A stretch of DNA of 64,000 bases from positions 124,001 to 188,000 of the forward strand of contig JAIVFJ010000043.1 in the NCBI GenBank assembly GCA_025765615.1, written 5' to 3'. Source of the DNA: Zopfochytrium polystomum. Lineage: Eukaryota; Chytridiomycota; Chytridiomycetes; Chytridiales; Chytridiaceae. The notes under the pieces were generated by a model. It did no database searches, had not been told where the DNA came from, and worked only from the letters and a program-made list of their open reading frames with translations. A program made the position numbers and the translations under genes. The number at the start of each line of letters is the position of its first letter. Position 1 is the first letter of the stretch. Of the stretch, positions 10,159 through 20,253 are shown piece by piece.

Positions 10159-13100
10159 CTTCAACTTCAATCACTTCCGCCGTACCAGAAGTAACAGCAG
10201 TTCCTGAAGTTTCAGTACCACAGTATGTCTTGAAGTTGTATCACATCAGTCGCAAATCTCCTGGCAACACTCGACTTCTCGTTTTTCATGGAGTTTTCAA
10301 TAATCACATGGTCAAGATTCTTGTCGACAGTGGTGCTAGTCACAGTTTCATTAGTGAACACCTCGTTCCCTATCGTCGAAAGGACCGTACTCTTGACATT
10401 GACCTTGCCGATGGCTCTACAAAGTTAAAGGGTTCGATGCACCGCAACTTGAAGTTCTCGTTCAGTAACCTTTCTTTCTCCCACAATTTTGTCGCTACTC
10501 GCATTGCTTACGATCTCATTCTTGGAATGGATTGGTTGGAGAAAGAGAACCCCCAACCTGATTGGCGATCCAAAACCCTCACCCTTCGTGGTCAAGTCCT
10601 TCATGCTGGTGCCTCTCCTGACTTTGACATCGAACTCTGTAGCGCGCAAGCCTTTCGTCGTGCTATTCGAAAAGACGACGCGCACTGGGGAGTATTATTC
10701 AACGTCACAACACCATACAAGAAGACCACCAAGGACTCGGATGATGCAGACAAAGCAGTCTTGGCTACACTAGACCCCAAGATTCGCACTATTATTGAGG
10801 AATTTCCTGAAGTCTTCTCTACCTTCGAAGGTGCTCCTCCTTCTCGTCCAACCGACCACCGCATCAACTTGAAAGATCCCAACCAGCCACCACCATACCG
10901 TCCTATCTATCCAATGAGTGAAGACGAACTTGAAGCATTACGAACTTAATTGCAATTTCTTTTGGAAAACAATCGCATTCGACATTCTATTTCTCCTTAT
11001 GGTGCTCCTATCTTCTTTGTTCATCAAAAGGATAAGCTTCGTTTAGTTTTTGACTTTCGACTTCTAAACCAAAACACCATTCGTGATCGCACAGCTTTAC
11101 CCAACATAACTGAAATTCTTGATCGTTTACAAGGAGCACGTTTCTTCACATCACTTGACCTTGCATCTGGTTATCATCAAATTCTAGTCACTGAAGATGA
11201 TCGTTTCAAAACTGCCTTTCGAACTAAATATGGCCACTTTGAATGGGTAGTTATGCCTCTTGGTTTATCCAACGCTCCTGCAACCTTTCAGGCAACTATG
11301 AACTCCATCTTTCGTGACTTTGTTGATCTGTTTCTAACTGTCTACCTTGACGATTTGTTAATCTTCTCTCGCACTTTTGACGAACATCTTAAACATCTCC
11401 GTTCAGTCCTTCAACGTCTTCGAGAAAACAATTTTCACTGCCGTCTTCATAAGTGCCGTTTCCTTCAAACTGAAGTGAAGTATTTGGGTTTTCACATTTC
11501 TCGTGGACATGTTTCTGTTCTTCCTTCTCGCCTTGATGCTATTCGTGACTTTGAATCTCCTCGTTCTTGGACTGAACTTCGCGCATTCCTTGGACTCGCT
11601 AATACTCTCCATCGTTTTATTCCTCGCCAAGCACGCCTGCTCTCACCACTCTCAGACTTACTTCGGCGGAATGAAACTATAACCAAAGCGACCCCATTTG
11701 ACTGGAATGCTAAGCTGGAACAAATATTCATCGACATCAAAGCTGAACTTTCTCAACCAGCAAATCTTTCTTTCTTTGACCGCTCACGCCCTGTCTATCT
11801 AGCTACTGATTGGTCACAACACGCTATCGGCTCCCATGTCTATCAGCTAGACGACAACGGCGAAGTTCTTCACATTGCATTTGGCTCACGCAAGTGCAAC
11901 TCTGCCGAACGAAATTACCATCCATATATGGGCGAAATCCTTGCACTCGTGGAAGGACTCAAACACCACCGCCCATACCTCGTTGGTTCAACAGTTAAAG
12001 TCCTCACTGACCACCACTCTCTTCGACATCTCCTTGATCAGCCGAAGCTCCGCCCTGTTCAGCTTCGTTGGTTGGAAGATATCGAGCAATTCGACTTCGA
12101 CATTGAGTGGGTTCCTGGTAAATGGAATTCTATTGCCGACATACTCTCTCGTCGTCGACACACATCCGATGCTGCAGTTCAAACAGATTCGCCCCCACAG
12201 CTTGCCCTGATAAGTACAATTACTTCCATTACTCCTCAACTTCTTCAACAACACTACCAGACGGACAACGACTACCAAGTCATCGTTGAGTCGCTGGATC
12301 GACTTCGCGAACCTCCGTCATGGCTACGTCCGCACCTCAAGCGCTACCTACGCACAGACGGACTTCTCTACTTCAAGGACACAAACGCTAACAGACTTTA
12401 CGTGCCTGCCATCCTTCGCTCCTCCATCATGGCCGCCGCGCATGATGAAACCATCCATGGAAACTGGGAGCGCACCACCGAACGAATTGCTCGGACATAC
12501 CACTGGCCGAAGCTTCACCAAGACGCACAACGATACGTACGTTCCTGCGACCTTTGCCAGCGCAATCGCGTTGCACGCACCACTCCCTACGGTCTTCTGC
12601 ACCCGCACGACCCAGCACCTGCACCTTGGCACACAATCAGCATTGATTTCATCACCAAGCTACCTACCACAGAACGCGGTCATGACAGCCTTGCCGTGGT
12701 CGTTGATTCAGCTACCAAGCGCACTCACATTTGGGCCTGTCGCACCACCGACACAGCTCGCGACTTCACCTTTCAGTTTTTCAACAATGTTTGGCGCCTT
12801 CACGGTCTTCCACAAAAGATCATCAGTGACCGTGATTCCAAGTTCATCTCTCTTTTCTGGCGTCACCTCACCTCTCTGCTCAACACCAAGCTCAATCTCT
12901 CCAGTTCTTACCATCCTCAAACCGACGGCCAGACCGAAAACAAGAACGCATGGGTTACTTCTGCCCTTCGCGATGTCGTCGCCTGGGACCAAAAAGACTG
13001 GGACATTCACCTCGCTGCCGTGGAATTTGGCATCAATGACTCCATCAACAGTTCCACTGGTTTCACTCCTTTCTTTTTGGACACTGGTCAACATCCCCTT

Positions 13101-13646
13101 TCACCTTTAAATCTTTCCATCCCCTTTCGTCAATCTCCCACTCTTGATGACCTCGTCGCTCGTATACGCGTTGCCAAAGAAGCTCTTGCTCGCGCACAGG
13201 ACAAACAACGTGCTTACGCCGATGCTCATCGCCGCCCTGATCCCTTTCAATCTGGTGACCTTGTTCTTGTAAGCGCTAAGGACTTCCTTCCCCCAAACCA
13301 AACCGGTCGTCCTTCTTCCAAACTCTCAGCTCAATTTTTCGGACCTTTCAAAATTCTTCGCAAACTTGGTACTTCTTATCACCTTGACTTTCCTCCAACT
13401 TGGCGTGTTCATCCTGTTTTCCACCCAGACAAACTTCGCATGTACATTTCCCGTACCCCTGATATTTTTACTCCACTCCCACTTGATCAACGAACTCCCT
13501 CTCAAATCCTTGCTGTTCACCGCAACCGTACTGGCAGTATTTCTTCAGTCTTGATTTCCTGGAAAGACCACCCACCCCTTTTCAACTCTTGGCTCCGCCT
13601 CACCCCTGACCTTCACATTGAGCTTACTGCTCGTAAACTTTTGTAA
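10101..13646 (+). CDS. pol: Pol polyprotein (PR-RT-RH-IN-chromodomain-like), with one internal stop
   Basis: The pol frame opens at 10101 in the -1 frame relative to gag and has no ATG near its start, as expected for a frameshift product. Domains in order: retroviral-type aspartic protease (ILVDSGASHSFIS, about 10315); reverse transcriptase with YLDD at 11343-11354; RNase H (TDWSQHAIGS and later TDHHSL); integrase zinc finger (two His, then CDLCQR near 12547) and catalytic core (first Asp in SIDFITKLP, second in SDRDSKFIS, Glu in DGQTENKNAW). The C-terminal end, ILAVHRNRTGSISSVLISWK followed by DHPPLFNSW, resembles a chromodomain. An in-frame TAA at 10947-10949 separates protease (with the RT lead-in) from RT. 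No other stop or frameshift was seen to 13646. Confidence 0.93.
10113..10119 (+). promoter_or_regulatory. Candidate -1 ribosomal frameshift site (A AAA AAC)
   Basis: In the gag reading frame the bases read TCA AAA AAC, so the heptamer A AAA AAC is exactly in phase with the X XXY YYZ rule for -1 frameshifting. It lies 37 bases before the gag stop and just after the pol frame opens at 10101. Slipping by -1 here enters the pol frame directly. A downstream stimulatory RNA structure has not been worked out. Confidence 0.8.
10947..10949 (+). other. In-frame TAA stop inside pol
   Basis: The frames on both sides are the same phase. The upstream part ends EDELEALRT and the downstream part begins LQFLLENNRIRHS, which together form the normal lead-in helix of a Ty3/Gypsy reverse transcriptase. 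The stop is therefore a point change inside pol, or a site read through by the ribosome. Confidence 0.85.
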
Positions 13647-13666
13647 CCTCACTGATACTCTGTTCT

Positions 13667-13678
13667 CCGGGGGGGGTA
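13667..13678 (+). other. Probable polypurine tract (G8)
   Basis: A G-run (CCGGGGGGGGTA) ends two bases before the right LTR, the place where the plus-strand primer of LTR elements is expected. Confidence 0.6.
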
Positions 13679-13795
13679 TGTGTGAGAATCACCCACATCC
13701 CTTGTCACATGTCACAATACAGTTTTTTGCTTCCACTCACTCTGCGTCGTGCGACGCACCCGCGTCGCCCAGCTCTCACGCAGCACACTGTCACA
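13679..13795 (+). repeat. Right LTR (117 bp)
   Basis: Same sequence and termini as the left LTR, followed directly by the CTAAT duplication at 13796-13800. Confidence 0.95.
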
Positions 13796-14274
13796 CTAAT
13801 CAAGAAAAGGAAGCAAGTCTGTCTAGCTCTCTGTCTCTGCCACTCTCAAATTCCGTCTGTAAGTGTCTGTCTCCTGCGCGGTGTCTCTCCGTCCTCTTTG
13901 TGAATGTCTGTCTGTCTGCCTGTCTGTCTGTCCGCCTACCTGTCTGCCCGTCTGTCTGCGAGTTTGGGTTTTTCACGCCTAGGCTAACGTTCCTTGTCAG
14001 GCAAGGGCAACTCAAACAATCAAACAGCGAGAGACACTGGGTGGCGGTGTGATTGAACAGTTCTTTCAATGTTCGCTTTCCCCGCACAGTTTGTTCTTCC
14101 ATCTGCTCAACTGAAATTCCAAGCAATGTCCATGTATATAATATGATGCTCCCTCCCCCCTCTTCAACAAGCGCCTTTCCCCTCTGCTCTCCCTCACGAG
14201 GCCGCCTTCTCCTCTGGGACCAGCACAAACCTAAGCACAGCTAGTAAAGCCACACACAGAAAAACAAGCGAGCG
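13796..14274. other. Intergenic region with (TGTC)n microsatellite
   Basis: The first five bases are the right CTAAT target duplication. A degenerate TGTC/TGCC microsatellite runs about 13820-13960 (TGTCTGTCTGCCTGTCTGTC and variants). The remainder is the pyrimidine-rich 5' flank of the secreted cysteine-rich gene. No other gene is supported. Confidence 0.6.
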
Positions 14275-14829
14275 ATGACCATGCAGCGCCCATCGCACAG
14301 TCGATTCTCAGTAGCCAAAACCGTGATCCTCACCACGCTGCTGTCGGTCGCTGCACCAACGGTCCACGGTTGGGGTTCCAACAGCGGGGTCTATCTTGCC
14401 AACTGCAACTGGTTGGACTGCTCACACTGCGCGGGACGTGAGCTGGCGTGCTGCTTTGGCGGGTCATACAGCTGCATATTCTACACCGACACGGAGAACG
14501 GCAACGGCCCCGTCCAATGGTACACCTGCGACGGCGTGAACACGGACCATTACATTACCTGGGAGGGTGGGCTCCAGGCGAGGAATCTGAATTCAGGTGA
14601 CCGCTTCACCTGGTCGATCAACGCGGATGCTCAGAACCAACCAGACGGGACGGACGTCGGGAGCGGATTCTACGGGATGAGTAACGGCGACGGACACGGT
14701 GTTCGTTGCTTCAAGGGAGACAAGCACCTTTTGACGGCAAGCTCTGTCGAAACGACAACGCTGAACGGTGCGGGCGCCGCGTGCTCGCAAATCTACTATT
14801 GCCACTGCGCTAACCCCAACGGTTGCTGA
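14275..14829 (+). CDS. Secreted cysteine-rich protein, unknown family
   Basis: An intact single-exon frame of 184 codons from ATG 14275 (a second ATG is at 14281). The start looks like a signal peptide: basic residues, then VILTTLLSVAAPTVHG. The mature part is rich in Gly, Asn and Cys, with clusters CNWLDCSHCAG, ACCFGGSYSC and a closing CSQIYYCHCANPNGC, about a dozen Cys in all, so a disulfide-stabilised extracellular protein is likely. I do not recognise a named domain. A cell-wall, lectin-like or effector-like role is possible but not shown. The lack of introns is unusual beside its neighbours, though it is a short gene. Confidence 0.78.
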   Translation: MTMQRPSHSRFSVAKTVILTTLLSVAAPTVHGWGSNSGVYLANCNWLDCSHCAGRELACCFGGSYSCIFYTDTENGNGPVQWYTCDGVNTDHYITWEGGLQARNLNSGDRFTWSINADAQNQPDGTDVGSGFYGMSNGDGHGVRCFKGDKHLLTASSVETTTLNGAGAACSQIYYCHCANPNGC

Positions 14830-16093
14830 GCTGCAGATGGGGGGAGGGTTGGTCACCTCAAAATACTGTGAGTGTCCCGATTTTTCTACCTGCGGACCTC
14901 TTGCTCCGTATCTCCTGTTCTCCACCTCCTTCAAATCATCGCTTTGCCCCCTTTCCTCTTTGTTTCCCAATTCCATTCACATTCTGTTATCTTCCTCTCC
15001 GGTGCCTTTGGTGGACTATCCACCAAGAGGGCGCAACGTCCCAACCATCAGTTTTTTCCAGCTCAGCGGGTTTCCTCGTGTCTGTTGGTCCTCGCTTGGC
15101 CAGCCTTTGCTGCCTTCGCACTCCATTCCCCCTCTGCCTTCCCGCTTTTCTATATCTGCGGCCGCACTGCGGCTCTTGCGTTTGTTGTACGTTTGTTGTG
15201 AGGGCCCCTCGCCCCGCTCCTGCGGGGCACACTCTCATGGCTTTGTGCAAAAGAATAAAACCAAGCAACTTTTGAGACGCACAAGAGGTTAGCAAATGGA
15301 ATTGTGTGTATTGAATATGTGGCCCGTCGCAGCCAATGAAGGCAGCAAAAATATGCAAGTACTTGAAAGTGCATCGTGCCCCGCACGGCCTGGATGGCCT
15401 CAACGATAACGAGACGATGCCAAACACACAAAAGAGGAGCGTGACGACTAGCTTCGGCCGCCCCTCACGACCTCAATTGTCCAGTTGGAATGCCCCCTCT
15501 GTTCTCATTCTTGCCTTTCTCTTGTCGCACGGAAAGGGCGAGTGAGAAAACAAGTACCTGGGTGACCCGTCATGCTGTTGCCGAGGAGCGCGACCTCGCA
15601 AAACTGGGAATGTACAATGTATATTTACATATATTATTTTGGTTGCGGGTAAGAAGGGGGCGGGAGTTTGGTCGGGAATGATAGTAAGGACATTCAGCAG
15701 ACTCACCAAGCCGACAATTTACGAGTCCAGGAGCTGACATTTTTTTTTGTATGAGTCAGAGCTTCAGGGAAATTACCAAAGAGGAAGTGCTTCAAGAAGA
15801 GCGCAGCACAGAACTCCAGGAGCCGTCTCCTTTCACCTGGATCAACGTTGTACCGCGGCGCTAGATCGCCGCGGACGGCACAGCGGGCGGCTGGTGCTGG
15901 TGGATTCACGCGGTGGATGTCGCATCTTGGTTTCCTACGCCAGGCGGAAAGAAGCGGTCGGGCGCGCTTCCTTGTGCGTGCGTCCCTTGCTCTTCGCCTC
16001 CTCTATTTGCGCCCGTTTGCCCCCCCAACAGGAGATTCTTCACTACAACGTGTGTGAAACGTACGATATTCCATTCCTCTTTTCAGATTGATT
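14830..16093. other. Long intergenic stretch, no gene seen
   Basis: About 1.26 kb between the cysteine-rich gene (+) and the RING gene (-). Open frames are short and overlap with no family signal. It must hold the 3' ends of both converging transcripts. I see no repeat or RNA gene. Confidence 0.45.
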
Positions 16094-16501
16094 TCACGTG
16101 AAGATCGGTATCCTGCTGGAGATGGTGGCCCGACAAACGGGACAGTCACGTACCGCCTCGCTGCACTCCAGGCACAAGACGAGGTGCCTACACCCCATCA
16201 AAACTGTGTCCCGGCGGTTCTGCATACACACCACGCACTGCTCCGACGCAGCCAGCACTTCGGGGGCCGCAGCCTGCGGCCCGCTGCCATCTTGCATCCT
16301 ATGCCGCCTTCGCTGTCGCCGCCGCTCCTCGCGCTCGGCCTCGTTTCGCGCAAGGTCCAGCTCCTCTTGCCGTGCCTGAACGTACCGGGAGTACAGGAAC
16401 CCGGCGGTCGCGAGGCCGCCGACGACGGCGAGGACGGGCCACACCGGCGGGCCGGCGGCCGCCTCGCGTTGCGGAGGCGCGGGCGGAGTCCGCTCCATCA
16501 C
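16094..16501 (-). CDS. Small membrane-anchored RING-finger protein (putative E3)
   Basis: 135 aa from ATG at 16499-16501. A hydrophobic segment at about residues 20-38 (PVWPVLAVVGGLATAGFLYS) is followed by a highly charged Arg/Glu helix and a C-terminal RING of the IAP/MUL1 style: CVVCMQNRRDTVLMGCRHLV, then LCLECSEAVRDCPVCRATI. All eight zinc ligands (C-x2-C, C-x1-H, C-x2-C, C-x2-C) are visible. It is likely a membrane E3 ubiquitin ligase; the target membrane is unknown. Directly upstream (16.56-17.26 kb) is a broken copy of part of the 7TM gene at 21.5-22.1 kb, so an extra 5' exon from that copy cannot be excluded. Confidence 0.8.
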   Translation of the reverse strand: MMERTPPAPPQREAAAGPPVWPVLAVVGGLATAGFLYSRYVQARQEELDLARNEAEREERRRQRRRHRMQDGSGPQAAAPEVLAASEQCVVCMQNRRDTVLMGCRHLVLCLECSEAVRDCPVCRATISSRIPIFT

Positions 16502-16554
16502 TGGCCGCCCCGCCGCGCCACCACGGTTTCTTCCGCCGCCGCTTCGCCCAAAGA

Positions 16555-17260
16555 GGTGTCGCGGTGTTTCCGATGGGACGCGGCCTGCGCCAGCGAGTTA
16601 ATGATGGTTGCCACCCACGCACGAAGTAAGGGACAAGGGACATGGATGGAGGGACATGGATGGGTCGGACCGCTCTAACTCTTTTACCGTGAGCACCGGA
16701 ACAGCCAAAGCGGACGACCAATAGCACGACCCCGAGCACAGAAGCAAATATCAGCAGGGCCGCACCGATTTGACCTGAGTGCAAATTGCGAACGTCTTGG
16801 TCAGTCCAAAAGGCGATCGTCGCGGCGAGGAGAGAAAGGGCCGGCGACTTACTTGACGACGCAGTCGCCGGGCTCGACAGATCGGCAAAGCACGCCAAGT
16901 TGAAGAGCCCCTTGCATTGCGCGGGGTGGTCTGCGAGGGTGTCGCGGCTGTGCAGAGTTGCTGGTCGTGGAGGCAGAAGAGAGAAGCGAGGTTCAGTTGG
17001 ACTGACCGACGGGCATTGTGTGTGGGAGGCGGGCGGGCGGGCGGGAATTAAGTGGGCCGGGGCCGCGCTCCCTCTCTTCACGCAAGCATTCACTAAGTAT
17101 CATCGATCGATCCGTCATGCCGCCATGATGGGGCGGCGGGCTGCGACGACAACGCCGGCGCCTGTCGACGGCCCACTTGGCGGTTGGCGACAAGGCCCAC
17201 CTTTGGCCCCCATCGATAAGAAAATTTTGTGCCTCAGTTGGGCCAGCGGCTAATTACACG
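16555..17260 (-). pseudogene. Partial, frame-broken copy of the 7TM gene at 20.3-22 kb
   Basis: On the minus strand the stretch QCKGLFNLACFADLSSPATA, a donor GTAAGT at about 16854, an acceptor near 16788 and then IGAALLIFASVLGVVLLVV and FGCSGAHG match the start of the gene at 21.5-22 kb (CKGLFDLACFADLSSPAIA, ALLIFASACGVVLFVRVG, CSGSQG). After that this copy has an extra TCCATGTCCC-type repeat and a one-base insertion, which put CVVATII...SLAQA out of frame, and the later helices are missing. Upstream flanks are also similar (GATCGATC near 17105 and 22010; TGTCGACG.CCCACT near 17163 and 22066). It is therefore a decayed segmental duplicate ending beside the RING gene. Confidence 0.6.
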
Positions 17261-17725
17261 ATCCATCGACGCATTGGGGCTCTGCGCATCTCGGAGCAGG
17301 AGCTCATTACTTCACCACCGCTTTGAGCAAGAAGGAGCTCGATCTGAAGCGCTGGTGTAGCGGGAGGTGTTTGGACATGCAGGTGTCAATATAGAGGTTG
17401 GGGGAACGGGCTATTTGGCCTGGCGGCGGCGTCGGCGCCAACGGCTGGCGGTGGCGGTGTGGGCAGAAATACGGTCGTCGTTGTCGTTGTCCCAGACTCC
17501 CGGCCTACAGAAAGCGCCATTCCCACGCTCGCATGACATGACACGAGCGTGGGAGTGGAGTAATGATAATCAATGATCCCATCACATTCGTCGGCTAGAC
17601 AGTGGGCGAGTGAGTGGTCGTTCTTCGGCTTGGCGGGATAAACATATACTTCATAAAATCAATACTCTCTCTCTCCATCGCTCTTTTGTTTTTGGGGAGG
17701 TCCTTCTCAAATTGCGCAAAAGGAA
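17261..17725. other. Intergenic region, 5' flank of the His/Gly-rich membrane gene
   Basis: No gene supported. It is divergent promoter space between the minus-strand 7TM copy and the plus-strand gene at 17726. Confidence 0.4.
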
Positions 17726-19490
17726 ATGAACGGATCCGGATTTCGTGGGTCTGGTGGCAACCACGGCAGCGGCGGCGGCGGCGGCGGCGGCGGCGGCTCG
17801 CACAACTCTTGGGGTGAGCGTGTGAGCGTGTGTTGTTGTCGCCTTGCGCACTGCGCCTTGTTGACCCGCCGCACCTTGTTGCGTTAGGTGGTCATGGCCA
17901 CAGCGATCATGGCCATCACGGTCATCAGGCAGATCACAACCACCACAATGTCTCGCATCACGGCGGCGGCTTCTCCTCCGCATTTCCCGGTCTAACCGGC
18001 TTCGTCGGGGGAACCATCGTCGGAAGCTACTTTGGCCGCCAAAGCAGCTCGCCCTCTCGATTGGGTTTTGCTACAGCCCCCGTGCAACCATTTCCTCAGC
18101 CTTCGTACCAACAAGCGTACCCTCAGTACCAGGGCGCTCCTTTGCAACCAGGAGTGACCCAGCCTCTGATTCCACCAACTCCCTTCGTTAGTTCGGTTCA
18201 AGCCGACTACTTGCTTCCGATTGAGCCAGCAATGCCAGCCGAATCCACTTGCTGCCAAGAGGCCTGCTGCGGTGGACCTGGGACATCACGATGGGGCCGT
18301 GTGTTTCGTGCAGGTTGCTGGACGTTTCTCCTGTGTTTGGTGATAATCATCATCACTGTGCCGTTTCCAAGAACGCACACTGAAGAGCTGGTGGTTGGAG
18401 ACCGGAAAGTCTTCGAAGTTTCGTCAAGTTGGTTCAGTGCTGTTCATGTGAATGCCGACGACGGCGAGAGAAGCGAAGTTGACGCATTCCTATCGACAAC
18501 AAAGCCAACCATTGATGCTGCGATAACATTTCCGCTGAACACAATTTATCCCGATATTGCTGATGGAAGCTACTACTTTGTTCGCTACGATTTGTACCCA
18601 GGATCTGCAGTCAATGTTGAATGGACTTTCACTCGGTGACTTGCCTGTCCTCAAATTTGTTCTGGCTCTAACAAAATTAATTTGAAGTTACAATGTTGAC
18701 CCCTCATTCCTTCTGATTTCGGGAACGAAGGCTTTCGAAAAGTTTAAGTCAGGTGATGATGTTTCGTGGTCGAGCATCGTTTTCCGTAAGTGCTGGCTTG
18801 TTTTATTTGATTTGCCAATTTACCACTCTATAGAGAGGAGTTCTGCCAGAGGAGCCTACAAGTTTGTGGCAAAACAGCGCTCTGAGTACTACTTCATCTT
18901 TTATGTAAGTATTATGGCCTGGAATCATCTCATGGTCAGCCTTGCTCACTGTCCCCATTTGCAATCTCCAGGGCGAGTCCCCACGAGTCAGTGCAGCTGG
19001 AACAGTAACGTTTGACGTTTCATCGGTGACCCTTCGGGTCCCACAGAACTCAAAAGCATGCAAACTGTCCAATAGTGACGATGGCTGCTTCTTTGAACTT
19101 TCACCTGGAACTTCCACAAACTATCTCATAGTATCTCGACCTGTTGAGACGGATCATCGTAACTCCCCTTTGGCGAAGATTTCGTTCTCGACGAAGGGCA
19201 TATCGGCAGCCTATTGGAATCTTTGGTTTTGGGTACTTATCATCACATTGGGCTCAGCTATCTTCGTGGGTGGGTTTTGCGGATGCCTGTTTGGCAGGAA
19301 TGTTCGTAGTCGAGGCTACGTACCAATTCCGCAAGCGACACATCAACCCAACGAGCCCTTGGGCCCAACGAACCCTGCTTGGAGGCCAACGAGTGCTGCA
19401 CCTGAGTCTCTTCAGCCCACTGCACCCCCTCCACCCGTAATTGATGCGGGTGCCCCTCCTGCGTACAGCCCTTTTGCAACCAATGTGTGA
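17726..19490 (+). CDS. Two-helix membrane protein, Gly/His-rich N-terminus and PPxY tail
   Basis: Family not recognised. Exons read from frame and GT-AG sites: 17726-17813, 17888-18635, 18688-18785, 18834-18904, 18972-19490. The protein has a Gly run (GGC)9, a His-rich stretch (HGHSDHGHHGHQADHNHHN), a Pro/Gln-rich region, a first membrane helix (TFLLCLVIIIITVPF), a loop of about 240 residues with alternating beta-type pattern (YYFVRYDLYPGSAVNVEWTF, VDPSFLLISGTKAFEKF, FVAKQRSEYYFIFYGESP), a second helix (WFWVLIITLGSAIFVGGF) and a cytosolic Pro-rich tail ending PPAYSPFATNV. PPAY fits the PPxY motif bound by WW domains of NEDD4/Rsp5 ligases, so it could be a ligase adaptor or an endosomal cargo protein. 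The His-rich part may bind metal. Both roles are inference. Confidence 0.75.
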
Positions 19491-20253
19491 TCATAAAACA
19501 ATGACACCGAATACATTGCAATGTCAGGCGTGCGAAACTTTCCTTTCTTTGTCGGACCTTCAATCAGTGAGGGCTGGGGATGGTGCAAACTGAGGCAGAT
19601 TGCTTCACGCAACCCAACCGGCCGTGGTTGTAATGTCAGTTTAGATGCCCTTCCCTGCCAAGAGAGAAGCTGAGGTTTCTTTCCGGGGGGATGCGACACG
19701 AGACTCTCTGACTCAGGTTATGTGTGCGCCGTCCGGACAGAGAATAGAGGGGTATTCCCCTTCCTCCTGGGCCAGCGGATCAAAGTGCTCGTTGCCGGAA
19801 CTTGCAAGGATGCAATGGATTTGGTTGAGGCGCACTGGGTCTATCCCATCGACAAAGCTCCTCCCTCTCCCTCCAAGGACCGCCACTGGCGCTGTCCAGA
19901 GGGCCCTGGCAGTCGCTCACGCTCAATCTTTTCGCTGCCTCTCTTCGACGGGTAGATGACGCCCAAATCTCTGCGACCCTTCAAGTGTCACTGCTCATCG
20001 GCGGCAATAACCTGTCTTCATTTGAATAGCGGTGGTTCCTGTACTGGCCGTCGGCGGCACAGAGCATCGCAAGTGCGTGGGTCACAAACCCCCGATAACT
20101 GCAATGTATTTAGATATAGGCCAAACTCGTCTGAATTCTGAGGTAAAAAAAGCGGCAAAAATTGCTGTGCAAGAAAATAGTGGAAACTCTCGGGGACCAT
20201 GAAGCTGGTAACAGCAACGAAAATCCTGAATAAACACGAGACGCGAGCAAGCT
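19491..20253. other. Intergenic region with a possible coding relic
   Basis: No complete gene. A plus-strand frame at 19722-19955 contains protein-like text (KVLVAGTCKDAMDLVEAHWV) without a clear start, splice sites or family. It may be a relic or chance. Confidence 0.35.

Larger units (their letters stand above)
8204..13795 (+). mobile_element. Complete Ty3/Gypsy LTR retrotransposon (chromovirus type)
   Basis: All parts of an LTR retrotransposon are present in order: 117-bp LTR, primer binding site, leader, gag with zinc knuckle, pol with protease, reverse transcriptase, RNase H, integrase and a chromodomain-like end, a G-rich tract and a second LTR. Total length is about 5.6 kb. By eye the two LTRs show no difference, so insertion was recent. 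The only visible lesion is an in-frame TAA at 10947-10949 between protease and reverse transcriptase. The integrase-before-chromodomain order (PR-RT-RH-IN) defines Ty3/Gypsy rather than Copia. Codon use is more A/T-rich at third positions than in the host genes around it. Confidence 0.96.
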
